DNA of 64,000 bases. Source: an uncultured Clostridia bacterium (GTDB lineage Bacteria > Bacillota > Clostridia > Oscillospirales > Ruminococcaceae). Within the stretch, counting starts at the first letter, position 1. Each line of letters starts with the position of its first letter. Positions 45,518-54,724 of this stretch are shown piece after piece. Position numbers and translations under genes: made by a program. The stretch is from assembly GCA_947628615.1 (NCBI GenBank), contig CANRAO010000005.1:1-64000 (forward strand), written 5' to 3'. The notes below the pieces were generated by a model. The model had not been told where the DNA came from. It saw only the letters and a program-made list of their open reading frames with translations, and ran no database searches.

Positions 45518-46777
45518 TTAACGTGCTTTTATAATCTCACGAGGTGTAGATTTTCCTATTATCAGTACAGGCATAATAAGTGCAACGATCAATGTTATAA
45601 CCGCTATACATAAACAGCCTATTAACTGCCATTTTCCAAAAGTAACAACTGTATTGCTAAGCAAACCTGCAATTTTAGCACCTCTCAATGCCACATATGC
45701 CAAAATTGCCGCGACAGCCTCAGATATAAAAATACTCAACGCATTTATCATTGCACACTGCCGCCATTTGCAGCCGCACATATAGTAAATACCGTAATTT
45801 CTCAGCTGTTTATTTGTATTAACCGCTGACATACTCAAAACGCTTACTATAACAAGCAAAATTATTCCGCCTATTATCGGTGCGAGAACAGTCATCTGAT
45901 TTTTGATTTCCTTCAGGCTGTTTTCACGGATTTCTTTAAATTCAACTGACGTGCCAAGCGAGTATGTGGAATTCACAGCGTTTATATATTCCTCATCACT
46001 CAATCCGTCTTTGAACTTCATCATCATTCCGCCCATAACCGATTGAAGGCAATTTATTTTATCAAGCTCCTCTGCTGAGAATAACACAAGAGGTACTCCC
46101 TCCTGATTGACGTCATAGCTTTTAAACATCTCTTTTGCGTCCAAAGTAATATCCGATCTGTAACGGGTTATCATTCCAAAGCTTCTTGTACCGCTTTTCA
46201 TAACGCCGATTATCTTTATCTTAACATTTTTAAAACCTCTGTCGACTATTGGCAGCGACTGAGTATAAACATCTCCAACCTTAAGACCATAATCATTTTC
46301 AGTTATTACAGCGTGCAAAACATCATCTTCACCGCTGTATTTATCGACCTCAGAAAGCCAATCTCCGCCAACCATAATGGGCGTGTATAAATCTGCAACA
46401 TTCTTATAATACGCATAAGCATTTGCGTCATAAGGGTTTTTATCAGCTCCGACAAAATCTCCCGACTGTGTCTTGGCAAGCTCTTCATCTGTCAACTCTT
46501 TTTCCAATAATACCTGTCCTGTAAAAAGAGCATCATCAAAATACTCGCTGGAATTAACCAGAGCGTTTTTGTCTTTTGATGTATCAACGGTCTTTGAAAC
46601 AAAAATATATGCTCCGTCTTTACTTAAATAATCGCTCAATGGTATATAGTATCTCAAATTCTGTAAAACACTTGAAACTGCAAATACTATCATTGCGAAC
46701 ACAAAAGCAAGCTGTATGATAATAAATATATTGAACTTAATATTTCTGACAAATTCTTTTAGTGCATATCTACGCAT
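45518..46777 (-). CDS. FtsX/MacB-like permease, B-type (B4)
   Basis: 419 aa. Same topology: helix 1 at about 13-38, outer domain about 40-295 (YYIPLSDYL, GGDWLSEVDKY, IKIIGVMKSGTR), then three helices with NYGIYYMCGCKWRQC between helices 2 and 3. It is more distant from B1 and B5 than those are from each other. GGAGG precedes the ATG. It follows A4 by 13 bp, so A4 and B4 form a pair downstream of the secreted protein gene. Confidence 0.85.
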   Translation of the reverse strand: MRRYALKEFVRNIKFNIFIIIQLAFVFAMIVFAVSSVLQNLRYYIPLSDYLSKDGAYIFVSKTVDTSKDKNALVNSSEYFDDALFTGQVLLEKELTDEELAKTQSGDFVGADKNPYDANAYAYYKNVADLYTPIMVGGDWLSEVDKYSGEDDVLHAVITENDYGLKVGDVYTQSLPIVDRGFKNVKIKIIGVMKSGTRSFGMITRYRSDITLDAKEMFKSYDVNQEGVPLVLFSAEELDKINCLQSVMGGMMMKFKDGLSDEEYINAVNSTYSLGTSVEFKEIRENSLKEIKNQMTVLAPIIGGIILLVIVSVLSMSAVNTNKQLRNYGIYYMCGCKWRQCAMINALSIFISEAVAAILAYVALRGAKIAGLLSNTVVTFGKWQLIGCLCIAVITLIVALIMPVLIIGKSTPREIIKAR

Positions 46778-46790
46778 AATGATACCTCCT

Positions 46791-47990
46791 TTAATTGCTG
46801 TTCCTGAGAATCAGAACAGGCGTCTTTCTTAGATGTAATATTATCATAATATTCATTATGATATATGATACTGCTACATACATTCCTGCCATTATTCCGT
46901 AAATCTTTAGACTGTATACCTGATTTATGTACGGAAACAGCCCATCAATCCACGGAAGTATATATCTATTAAACACCAGTGTGCATATCAGCAATAACGG
47001 TATCATAATTATCATTATCTCACTTAGATACATTCTTCTTGCCTTGTTTGCAGTACAGCCGTTAAGCCTAAGCACAGCCAGTGTGAATTTTCTCTTATCA
47101 AATATGTAATTAAACAAAAGTGCAAAGTTTATTGCCGATATTATTGCTATAAACAACGATATTGCCATATTCGTTTTATAGTAATACACCTGCTCGGGGT
47201 CGTATATTTCCAGTTCAGGGGCAGGAGCTCCCATTCTGTCTGGAAAATATTTTTCATATATCGCTATCAGGCTGTCATATTCCCTTTGGGTCAACTGCCT
47301 GTTAAAGTAAAAATAAGGTGTATCTTCTATAGGGAAATTATCAGGCAAAACTCCCCAAGGAACAATAATTACACCAGGACTACTCATTACGCCAATTACT
47401 TTAAATTTTTCTCCACTTAAAGTTACATAATAATCGTTACCTATTTTTTTAGCTAGCGGCGTTCTTTTATAATTAAAATCCTCATCTCTTTCCGTATAAT
47501 CTTCTTTCATAGGCTCTTCTATAACACAAACCTTTTCATGATTTTTTATTTGCTCATCAGTGAACCATTCTCCTTCTAACCATTCTCCGTACGATACTGT
47601 GTTTTTATAATATTCTTCAGTCGGCTTATATACACCGTTTATATAATCAAGTGTCATTATTACATCATTATCACATTCTATATATAAATTTGCCACCTTA
47701 TCTTTAAGCAGGTTGCCGACTTCTTCACATAAATCATGTATTGTTTTATAATCAACAGGATGCTTTTTGTTTATTCCAAGATCGTATCCAAATTCAGGCC
47801 AATCATCTTCATTTGTTATAATATCATTATTCAAATTTATCTGATTTGTCTCAGCCTTATAGTTTTGAAATACGCCGTATGAAAATAAAGAAAGCAAAAT
47901 ACTACTAACCTGGCATATAATAATTATTACAAAAATAGTGGTTTCTTTAGTAATTAAACTTTTAATATTTTTAAATACATATTTAAGCAT
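46791..47990 (-). CDS. FtsX/MacB-like permease, A-type (A4)
   Basis: 399 aa. A-type marks: SYGVFQNYKAE after helix 1, LRLNGCTANKARRM before helix 3. The outer domain (about 40-275) includes GEWLEGEWF and GEKFKVIGVM. ATG 47990 is used since GGAGG lies 9 bases upstream and it gives MLKYVFKNI, matching the other A proteins. It is the gene directly behind the secreted small protein (30-bp gap), thus the most likely first partner of that protein. Confidence 0.86.
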   Translation of the reverse strand: MLKYVFKNIKSLITKETTIFVIIIICQVSSILLSLFSYGVFQNYKAETNQINLNNDIITNEDDWPEFGYDLGINKKHPVDYKTIHDLCEEVGNLLKDKVANLYIECDNDVIMTLDYINGVYKPTEEYYKNTVSYGEWLEGEWFTDEQIKNHEKVCVIEEPMKEDYTERDEDFNYKRTPLAKKIGNDYYVTLSGEKFKVIGVMSSPGVIIVPWGVLPDNFPIEDTPYFYFNRQLTQREYDSLIAIYEKYFPDRMGAPAPELEIYDPEQVYYYKTNMAISLFIAIISAINFALLFNYIFDKRKFTLAVLRLNGCTANKARRMYLSEIMIIMIPLLLICTLVFNRYILPWIDGLFPYINQVYSLKIYGIMAGMYVAVSYIIMNIMIILHLRKTPVLILRNSN

Positions 47991-48020
47991 ATCGGCAACC
48001 TCCAAAAAGATAATAAATGT

Positions 48021-48452
48021 TTAACCTACTTCTTTATAAACTACGGACACTACATAACTGGTTGAAGTATTTCCAAAAACATCAACTTCATGACAATAGT
48101 AAACATTTGTGTTTTTACTTCTCCAGTCTGAAGTACCTACACCAGATTTAGCTCCAGAGTTAATTAATCTGGTATCAATTGTTTCGCATTTTGTATTTTT
48201 AGTAGATTTTCCTTTAGTTTGAGCAGATAAAATTGCTTTAATTTGAGTATTAGTCAAATTATTTGCATATGTGTTTACAACATGAACAGATGTATTATGC
48301 AGATATTCCATTTTTACATAACCTTTACTGTCCTTTGCGCTATAACTATAGCCCTTCTTAAATGGCTTGTCATAACCCATAACTGTTACCACGCAAGTCG
48401 ATGCAAGTAATAATACCGCTAACAAAATAGATATAAGTTTTTTTGTTCTCAA
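48021..48452 (-). CDS. small secreted protein, candidate bacteriocin or signal of the ABC cluster
   Basis: 143 aa. Signal peptide (KLISILLAVLLLASTC to about VMG), mature part of about 115 residues, rich in Ser, Thr, Asn, Lys and Tyr, with two Cys (NTKCETID, VYYCHEVD) that could form a disulfide. The pattern YLHNTSVHVVN and a final Tyr-rich strand recall lactococcin 972-type bacteriocins, which are secreted by signal peptide and are encoded beside MacB-like permease and ATPase genes; the likeness is weak and from memory of the family. TTG 48452 has AAAGGAA 9 bases upstream; GTG 48461 stands too close. It has a perfect promoter of its own and leads into A4-B4. Confidence 0.7.
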   Translation of the reverse strand: MRTKKLISILLAVLLLASTCVVTVMGYDKPFKKGYSYSAKDSKGYVKMEYLHNTSVHVVNTYANNLTNTQIKAILSAQTKGKSTKNTKCETIDTRLINSGAKSGVGTSDWRSKNTNVYYCHEVDVFGNTSTSYVVSVVYKEVG

Positions 48453-48511
48453 CTTGAACACTTCCTTTCAAATATTACCACTATTACTTATGTATATATA
48501 CCAGTGTATTT

Positions 48512-48540
48512 ATTATACAATAAATTATAATATTTGTCAA
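48512..48540 (-). promoter_or_regulatory. perfect sigma-A promoter of the small secreted protein gene
   Basis: Minus strand: TTGACA (48540-48535), 17 bp, TATAAT (48517-48512). The best promoter of the cluster, about 50 bases of leader. Confidence 0.88.
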
Positions 48541-48569
48541 ACAAATCTATATAATGTAAAATTAAAAGT

Positions 48570-49703
48570 TTATTTACCTGTTTTTAATTCAGTAATCGAA
48601 CGCCTTGAAATATACGCGCTTATCATAATAAGCAGAATTACAAAGCTCGATACTGCATAAATGCCGAAAATTGCAAGATACAAAAGCGGACTATACGCAT
48701 AGCCTATATATTCAAAAATATTTGAAAGCAATGGCAAAACAAGCTTGTCAAAAGCAATCAGCGTAAGTGCAAATATCGGCAAGCCAATTATAATACATTC
48801 TAAGAGATATGTAAAAATCATTCTCAGCTTTGTACAGCCGCAGATACGGAAGATGGTCAGCATTTTAATACGCTTTTCAAGAACAAATCTGTAAAGCACA
48901 GCAAAATTCAGTGCGGCAAGAATTGAAATAAGCACCGAGATCATAAGTATAGTGCGGTAATAGAAAAACTCGCTTGCAGGTGTAATATCCAGCTCCGGAA
49001 CTTCTGCGTTATTTCCCATATTCATTGCGACAGCATTTTTTATTTCATCATACTGCGAACGTGAAATATCGGTTTTGAAACTAATTGACAACCCCTCTAC
49101 AAGCGGCGTATCATTATTGAATGCAGTTATAGGAGAAGCCATCATACTGCAATATGTGTCAATAATTTTAAACTCTTCGCCGTTTATATCTATACTTTTC
49201 ACATCGCCTATGTATTTTGATATATAAGTATCATTGCCCATTCCGGAAATCAATTTAGTATTCTTTTTTCTGAATGCAGAACTTATAGATACAATCTTAT
49301 CATAGGAGTTATATTCTTCATCTGTAAACAAATCGTCATGGAATTTACCGTTATTATAGGAAAACTTAAAATCAAATAAATTCTTTTCTATTGCAGAGGT
49401 AGGAAGATAAGCTTCACATGAAAAATATTCAATATTGCCGAGCGTTTCGTCTGACAGACTTTTTACAGTATCAATAACCATTTTAGTTGTTATGGAACTT
49501 TTATAATCATCGCTCTCTTTTGTCGGTGATATTTCCAATTCATGCTCTGCACTTTCACCCTCGACGATTACAGTATTGTAATTCTGATAAATACCATAAG
49601 AGAAGCAGATCACAAATGCTGAAATAATTATGTTAAGCACTATAAGTATTGAAATCATTCTGTACGATTTAAAATCGTGAAATATAAGTTTAAATATATT
49701 CAT
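48570..49703 (-). CDS. FtsX/MacB-like permease, A-type without B partner (A3)
   Basis: 377 aa. Nearly the same as A2 in helix 1 (FKLIFHDFKSYRMISILIVL) and in the membrane half (FRICGCTKLRMIFTYLLECI), diverged in the outer domain, which is shorter. SYGIYQNYN closes helix 1. It is a duplicate of A2 with no B-type gene after it: the next gene is the secreted protein with its own promoter. ATG 49703 has AGAGG 9 bases upstream; ATG 49712 is too close to the site. It lies 41 bp after B2. Confidence 0.85.
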   Translation of the reverse strand: MNIFKLIFHDFKSYRMISILIVLNIIISAFVICFSYGIYQNYNTVIVEGESAEHELEISPTKESDDYKSSITTKMVIDTVKSLSDETLGNIEYFSCEAYLPTSAIEKNLFDFKFSYNNGKFHDDLFTDEEYNSYDKIVSISSAFRKKNTKLISGMGNDTYISKYIGDVKSIDINGEEFKIIDTYCSMMASPITAFNNDTPLVEGLSISFKTDISRSQYDEIKNAVAMNMGNNAEVPELDITPASEFFYYRTILMISVLISILAALNFAVLYRFVLEKRIKMLTIFRICGCTKLRMIFTYLLECIIIGLPIFALTLIAFDKLVLPLLSNIFEYIGYAYSPLLYLAIFGIYAVSSFVILLIMISAYISRRSITELKTGK

Positions 49704-49744
49704 AATCTGCATCCTCTCATACTTTAATAATTTTTTTATGTTTT

Positions 49745-50980
49745 TTATTCTTCTTTATTAAGTATCTCTTTAGGCTGTGTTTTACCAATTATAACAAGCG
49801 GCATAACCGCCGATAAAATCAGATAAATAATTACTGCCACAAGCATTATCATAATTTCAAAAACACTCAGCTTGATTACCGTAAGTGAGTTTTGCATAAT
49901 GATAAATATAGCCGCAAGACTTAACACGCCTGAAATTATACACACTATCAGCGAATACAGGAAAGATATAAACGCACAATCCCGCCATTTTGCACCGCAT
50001 ATGTAGAATGTAGCATATGTTTTAAGTTCTTTATTGATAGAAATGCTTATTACTGAAACTGTTGTTATAAGAGTCAGCAGGAAAATACACAACGCTATAG
50101 GAAGAAGTATATAGAGCTGTTCGTATATATAAGCATAGCTGTTTTCTCTTATTTCCTCAAGAGGCATTATATAAGAAGAATCATTACCCACAAGAAAATT
50201 TTTTACCTCTTTCAACTCTTTTTCATTCATACCGTTGCATAGTATAAATCCCATTCCATCTACTGCAAAATTGCCGTCATAGAGCCGGCTTTTCTCTATT
50301 TCAGATTTAGGAACGCATAGTCCCCAACGTGTTTCAACTTCGGAATTATAGGTGTAGTACATATCAAAAAAGTTCTCACGGTTAGCAATATCTGTCTGAG
50401 AGAATGAAGAAAACCCAACGAAATACTGCTTATTCTCCATAACTCCGATGACCTTTGCTTTTTCTTCAATATCTTTTTCAGAATCATAGTCATAGCCGTG
50501 AAGAGTAATTATATCTCCTGTTTTAAGCCCCAACTTGTTGTCCTGAGTTACAACAACGTGAATATATCCGTCGTCCGGCAGTTTATTCAGCCAGCTTCCG
50601 CTTTGCATTCGCGGAGTGTAAACATCTATCCATTTGTCTGAAAGAATATCTGCATATGGAACATATTTATTTTCATTTTCCATAGTTACATCATCGCTGT
50701 TAATGTTTATAGGATATTGATTCATATATGTAAATTCACATTTTGTACCTTTTAGTTTTTTTAGTAATTGCTTTTCACCCATAATTTCACCCTCATCAAA
50801 TTCACATAAATAACCTTGTGAATTTATCTCTTCTGCAAACGGTTTATAGTAAACCATTCTTGATTCAACCATACTTACAAGTACGCATAGTATCGTCATA
50901 ACCGCAGTAAGCTGAATTACAATTAATGTGTTCATAAATTTGTTCCTTTTAAGTTGTCTTAACGCTGATTTTAAAATCAT
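49745..50980 (-). CDS. FtsX/MacB-like permease, B-type (B2)
   Basis: 411 aa. Helix 1 at about 14-38, outer domain about 40-285 (VYYKPFAEEI, QSGSWLNKLPDD, KVIGVMENKQ), three C-terminal helices with TYATFYICGAKWRDC. The most divergent B-type of the cluster. Its ATG overlaps the A2 stop (TAATG), so it is translated with A2. It could serve both A2 and A3 as partner. Confidence 0.85.
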   Translation of the reverse strand: MILKSALRQLKRNKFMNTLIVIQLTAVMTILCVLVSMVESRMVYYKPFAEEINSQGYLCEFDEGEIMGEKQLLKKLKGTKCEFTYMNQYPININSDDVTMENENKYVPYADILSDKWIDVYTPRMQSGSWLNKLPDDGYIHVVVTQDNKLGLKTGDIITLHGYDYDSEKDIEEKAKVIGVMENKQYFVGFSSFSQTDIANRENFFDMYYTYNSEVETRWGLCVPKSEIEKSRLYDGNFAVDGMGFILCNGMNEKELKEVKNFLVGNDSSYIMPLEEIRENSYAYIYEQLYILLPIALCIFLLTLITTVSVISISINKELKTYATFYICGAKWRDCAFISFLYSLIVCIISGVLSLAAIFIIMQNSLTVIKLSVFEIMIMLVAVIIYLILSAVMPLVIIGKTQPKEILNKEE

Positions 50981-52143
50981 TACTTATCACCTGACCTTAA
51001 TTCAATAATTGAACGCCTTGAAATATACACGCTTATCATAATAAACAGAATTACAAGGCTCGATACTGCATAGATACCGAAAATTGCAAGATACAAAATT
51101 GGACTATACGCATAGCCTATATATTCAAAAATATTTGAAAGCAAAGGCAATGCAAACTTGTCAAAAGCAAGCTGTGTAAGTGCAAATATCGGCAAGCCAA
51201 TTATAATACATTCTAAGAGATATGTAAAAATCATTCTAAGCTTTGTACAGCCGCAGATACGGAAAATCGTCAGCATTTTAATACGCTTTTCAAGAATAAA
51301 TCTGTATAGCACAGCAAAATTCAGTGCTGCAAGAATTGAAATCATTACCGAGATCATCAGTATAGTGCGATAATAGAAAAGCTCGCTTACAGGTGTAATA
51401 TCCATTTCGGGAACCTCTGCATTATCACCCATATTTTCTGCTACGGCATTTACAATCTCATCATACTGCGAACGAGAAATATCAGTTTTAAAATTAATTT
51501 CAACACTTTGGTTTCTTCCACGTAACGGTGTATCATTATAAAATGAAGTTATAGGTGCTATCATAAGTCCGTCTAATTCAGAAAGATTCTCATTTACTAT
51601 TTTAAATTTCTCACCGTTTACATCAATAGTATCTGTATCTCCTATACAAACAGCATTCCAATCACCTATGTCTATTACCGCTATACCATGGTCCACTGCA
51701 TCTTTAGTTCTTAAAACAGGGGTTATCGCAATAATTTTATCATATGAATTATATTGCTCATCTGTAAAAATTTCATTATGAAATTTTCCGTTATCATATG
51801 AAAAGCTAAAATCAAAACAATTCATTTCAATTGCAGATGTGGGAATAACTGCTGAACAATAAAAATAATCAATATTATTGAGCGTTTTGTCAGAAAGACT
51901 TTTTACTGTGTCAATAACCATCTTTGTAGTAACAGAAGTTTTAGCTATACCGTTGCTTGATGTATGTATAATACTTAACTGCCGCTGTGAGCTTTCACCC
52001 TCGTCTATCTGAACATTGTAATTCTGATAAATACCATAAGAAAAACAAATTACAAACGCAGAAATTATTATGTTAAGCACTATAAGTAATGAAATCATTC
52101 TGTACGATTTAAAATCGTGAAATATAAGTTTAAATATATTCAT
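50980..52143 (-). CDS. FtsX/MacB-like permease, A-type (A2)
   Basis: 387 aa. A-type topology with SYGIYQNYN after helix 1, outer domain about 40-262 and FRICGCTKLRM. Paralogue of A3; membrane parts are almost the same while residues about 45-75 and 140-190 differ strongly. Ribosome site is weak (GGTGTGA). It follows B1 by 62 bp without a terminator, so A1-B1-A2-B2-A3 may be one transcript. Confidence 0.86.
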   Translation of the reverse strand: MNIFKLIFHDFKSYRMISLLIVLNIIISAFVICFSYGIYQNYNVQIDEGESSQRQLSIIHTSSNGIAKTSVTTKMVIDTVKSLSDKTLNNIDYFYCSAVIPTSAIEMNCFDFSFSYDNGKFHNEIFTDEQYNSYDKIIAITPVLRTKDAVDHGIAVIDIGDWNAVCIGDTDTIDVNGEKFKIVNENLSELDGLMIAPITSFYNDTPLRGRNQSVEINFKTDISRSQYDEIVNAVAENMGDNAEVPEMDITPVSELFYYRTILMISVMISILAALNFAVLYRFILEKRIKMLTIFRICGCTKLRMIFTYLLECIIIGLPIFALTQLAFDKFALPLLSNIFEYIGYAYSPILYLAIFGIYAVSSLVILFIMISVYISRRSIIELRSGDK

Positions 52144-52205
52144 AATCTACATTCACACCCAAAAATCATAATTCCACAACAATTTGATTACATAAAAGAT
52201 TACTA

Positions 52206-53450
52206 TTATTCTTCCTCTTTAAGCATATCCTTTGCCTGTGCCCTGCCTATGATTATAGCAGGCATTACCGCCGACGCTATTATCGCTATTACTATTATTG
52301 CTCCGCAAGCCAACAGCTCGTTTCTGCCTATGCTGACAATTGACGCACTTATAATACCGCCCACAGTCATAAGCTTGAATACCACATACGCCAGCACTAC
52401 CGACAGCACACAACTGTAAAACACATTCCACATCTGTATGAAAATACACCTTTTTCGCGTCGCTCCCGATACTGTGTATATACCGTAGTTTTTTAGCTGT
52501 TTATTCGAACTTATCGCACTCATACTGAAAACACTTACTATAATAAGTATAACTATTCCAACTATGAGTGGCATCATCATCATTTTTTGCTCGTTAATTG
52601 TTTTATAGCTTTTTTCTCTAATACGTTCGGTTTTTAAGTTCCAGGCTAAATTAACATCGTCTTCAAACTTATCACCCAAATCTGCATAAATCTTATCAAG
52701 TTCATCCTTGCCGTAGCCGTCTTTGAATTTCACAAATGACATTCCAGGATATCCGCCTACAATATCAGTTGCATCCTTTGTTATAAAAAGCAGATCATAT
52801 GTATGATTATACTGATTATAATGATCCTCCATATAATAATTTCTGTAAAGAGACTGTACGTCAGTAACTTTACTGGTAAGTTCATAAGGAGTTAATACTT
52901 TTGCACCGTCGCATAACATTCCAACTATTCTGAATTTCAACTCTACTTTATTTTCCGGATTATCTGGGTCGAAAACTAATGTACAAGTATCACCTATATC
53001 ATATGTAGGATTATACGACACCACTGTATTTATATAACCGTCAGTTTGTGTTTCATATTTATCTAGCCACTCTCCCCTTTCAAGAAACGGCTTATAATCA
53101 TTTATAAATTTATTATCATAGCAATTTACATTTACATTTGTATACTTTTCATTATAGTATTCATTATTATCGTTGACATTACCGCCACAAACATTAAAAG
53201 AATAAACACTGTCAACATAATCAAGAGCTTTTACCTGCTTTTCAACATTATAATTGGTTAACTCCGTACAAATTCCGTTTCCTTGAATATAATCTTTTAT
53301 TGGATCATAAAACTTATAAACATAAGATACAGAAGATATACTATAAATCATCAGAATAAATACAGCTGTAAGCTGTGCAATTATAAAAAGATTAAAAAGT
53401 ATATTTCTTTTAAACTCTTTAAAGCCGTATTTTGGCGCTGTAATTTTCAT
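52206..53450 (-). CDS. FtsX/MacB-like permease, B-type (B1)
   Basis: 414 aa. Same plan as B5, and its last 129 residues differ from B5 in only two places (VSVFS/VSIFS and AKDM/AKEM). The outer domain (about 41-285) shows the same frame (FYDPIKDYI, RGEWLDKYE, FRIVGMLCDGAK) with many replacements. The AGGAGG of this gene lies in the last codons of A1, so A1 and B1 are coupled. Confidence 0.88.
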   Translation of the reverse strand: MKITAPKYGFKEFKRNILFNLFIIAQLTAVFILMIYSISSVSYVYKFYDPIKDYIQGNGICTELTNYNVEKQVKALDYVDSVYSFNVCGGNVNDNNEYYNEKYTNVNVNCYDNKFINDYKPFLERGEWLDKYETQTDGYINTVVSYNPTYDIGDTCTLVFDPDNPENKVELKFRIVGMLCDGAKVLTPYELTSKVTDVQSLYRNYYMEDHYNQYNHTYDLLFITKDATDIVGGYPGMSFVKFKDGYGKDELDKIYADLGDKFEDDVNLAWNLKTERIREKSYKTINEQKMMMMPLIVGIVILIIVSVFSMSAISSNKQLKNYGIYTVSGATRKRCIFIQMWNVFYSCVLSVVLAYVVFKLMTVGGIISASIVSIGRNELLACGAIIVIAIIASAVMPAIIIGRAQAKDMLKEEE

Positions 53451-53454
53451 CTCT

Positions 53455-54657
53455 TTACCTCCTGACCTTTAACATTTTAACCGGCGAATGTGATACACTG
53501 AGTATTATCATAATATTTTGAATTATATATGTTATTGCTAAATATATAGCAATAAGCAAAGCATATCCTTTTGGCGTGTATGCAAGTGAAATATACGGGA
53601 AAATCTTTGCTAACTTAGGCAAAATAAACGAATGGAAAACAGTTACGCATATCGCCCCATTAACAATACTGTAAAACATCATTTCAAATATCATCATTCT
53701 TCGCAATTTGTTTTTAGTACAGCCGTTTATTCTGAATATCGACATCTGTCTGCGTCTTAACTCAATTACAAACTTAAATAATGCTGCTATATTGATAGAA
53801 GATATTATCGCAATTATTATGCTGATCGTCATTTTAGTTTTAAATGTTTTGAGAACCTCCTCGTCATATACCGGCATATCTGACTCGTCATCTGATGTAA
53901 TATGATCCCCAAAGTATTTTTCATATAAGTTGACAACTTCGTTATATTCATCCTGAAAAAGAATCTGTTTTATTTCAAGACTGGGCAAGCTTATTATTTT
54001 AGCATCAAGCGGCAGCGTGGAATACGGAATGTAATTCAAACCGGAAAAGCTTTTATAGAAACCTACTACCTCAAATGTACCAATAGGCAAATCTATGTAC
54101 TTCTTTCCATCTTTATCATAAGCCTGATATTTAAAATCCTTTGGTGACATTTCATCATCATAGCCTACTTCGTCATCAACTTCCTTATAACACTCAATTG
54201 GCGCAACGCATACCTTTGCGGCATTATCATAATCTTTTCTGTTTAAGTATCTGCCGCTGTACCATTCACCGTTCACCTTGAGATTATGACCTATATCTGT
54301 CATTTCCCACCCCTTATTGTAGGACAACGACATATCATAGTCTTTGCTCTTAAAATAAACATTGCCTATTTTATCACCGATGGTGTCAGAAAGCTCATTC
54401 ATAAAAGCAAATACTGTTTCATTAGTTATAGGATTATCCTCATTAATATCGGAAGTAAAATTAAATCTTAACCATTCCATTTCTTCTTCAATTGGTTCGT
54501 TTGACGCTATCTCCTTTACCTGCTGAGAATAGTTTTGATAAATGCCGTATGAGAAAATCATAAGCATAAGACTTGTAATTTCACATATAACAAACACAGC
54601 AAAGATAACTTTGCTATGTTTTATAAACTGACCGATATTTTTAAATATGTACCTCAT
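53455..54657 (-). CDS. FtsX/MacB-like permease, A-type (A1)
   Basis: 400 aa. Closest to A5 throughout (KNIGQFIKHSKVIFAVFVIC, SYGIYQNYSQQ, FRINGCTKNKLRRM). Outer domain about 42-275. ATG 54657 is used, as it gives the same N-terminus as A5 and has AGGAGG 11 bases upstream; ATG 54666 overlaps that site. First gene of the cluster, with promoter at 54696-54724. Confidence 0.87.
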   Translation of the reverse strand: MRYIFKNIGQFIKHSKVIFAVFVICEITSLMLMIFSYGIYQNYSQQVKEIASNEPIEEEMEWLRFNFTSDINEDNPITNETVFAFMNELSDTIGDKIGNVYFKSKDYDMSLSYNKGWEMTDIGHNLKVNGEWYSGRYLNRKDYDNAAKVCVAPIECYKEVDDEVGYDDEMSPKDFKYQAYDKDGKKYIDLPIGTFEVVGFYKSFSGLNYIPYSTLPLDAKIISLPSLEIKQILFQDEYNEVVNLYEKYFGDHITSDDESDMPVYDEEVLKTFKTKMTISIIIAIISSINIAALFKFVIELRRRQMSIFRINGCTKNKLRRMMIFEMMFYSIVNGAICVTVFHSFILPKLAKIFPYISLAYTPKGYALLIAIYLAITYIIQNIMIILSVSHSPVKMLKVRR

Positions 54658-54695
54658 AAAAGCCATATCCTCCTAATGTTAAATTGCTTATATAA

Positions 54696-54724
54696 ATTAT
54701 AACATTTTTCTAGAATAATCTCAA
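54696..54724 (-). promoter_or_regulatory. promoter of the A1-B1-A2-B2-A3 transcript
   Basis: Minus strand: TTGAGA (54724-54719), 17 bp, TATAAT (54701-54696). Shares TAGAAAAATGTTATAATT with the A5 promoter, so the upstream region was duplicated with the genes. TTTTTCTAG occurs at 54704 and again near 54796. Confidence 0.6.

Noticed and set aside
42235-54657. Lol-type lipoprotein release or cell-division FtsEX
   Set aside because: Number of paralogues, varied outer domains and the secreted partner do not fit either system, and Firmicutes lack the Lol pathway.
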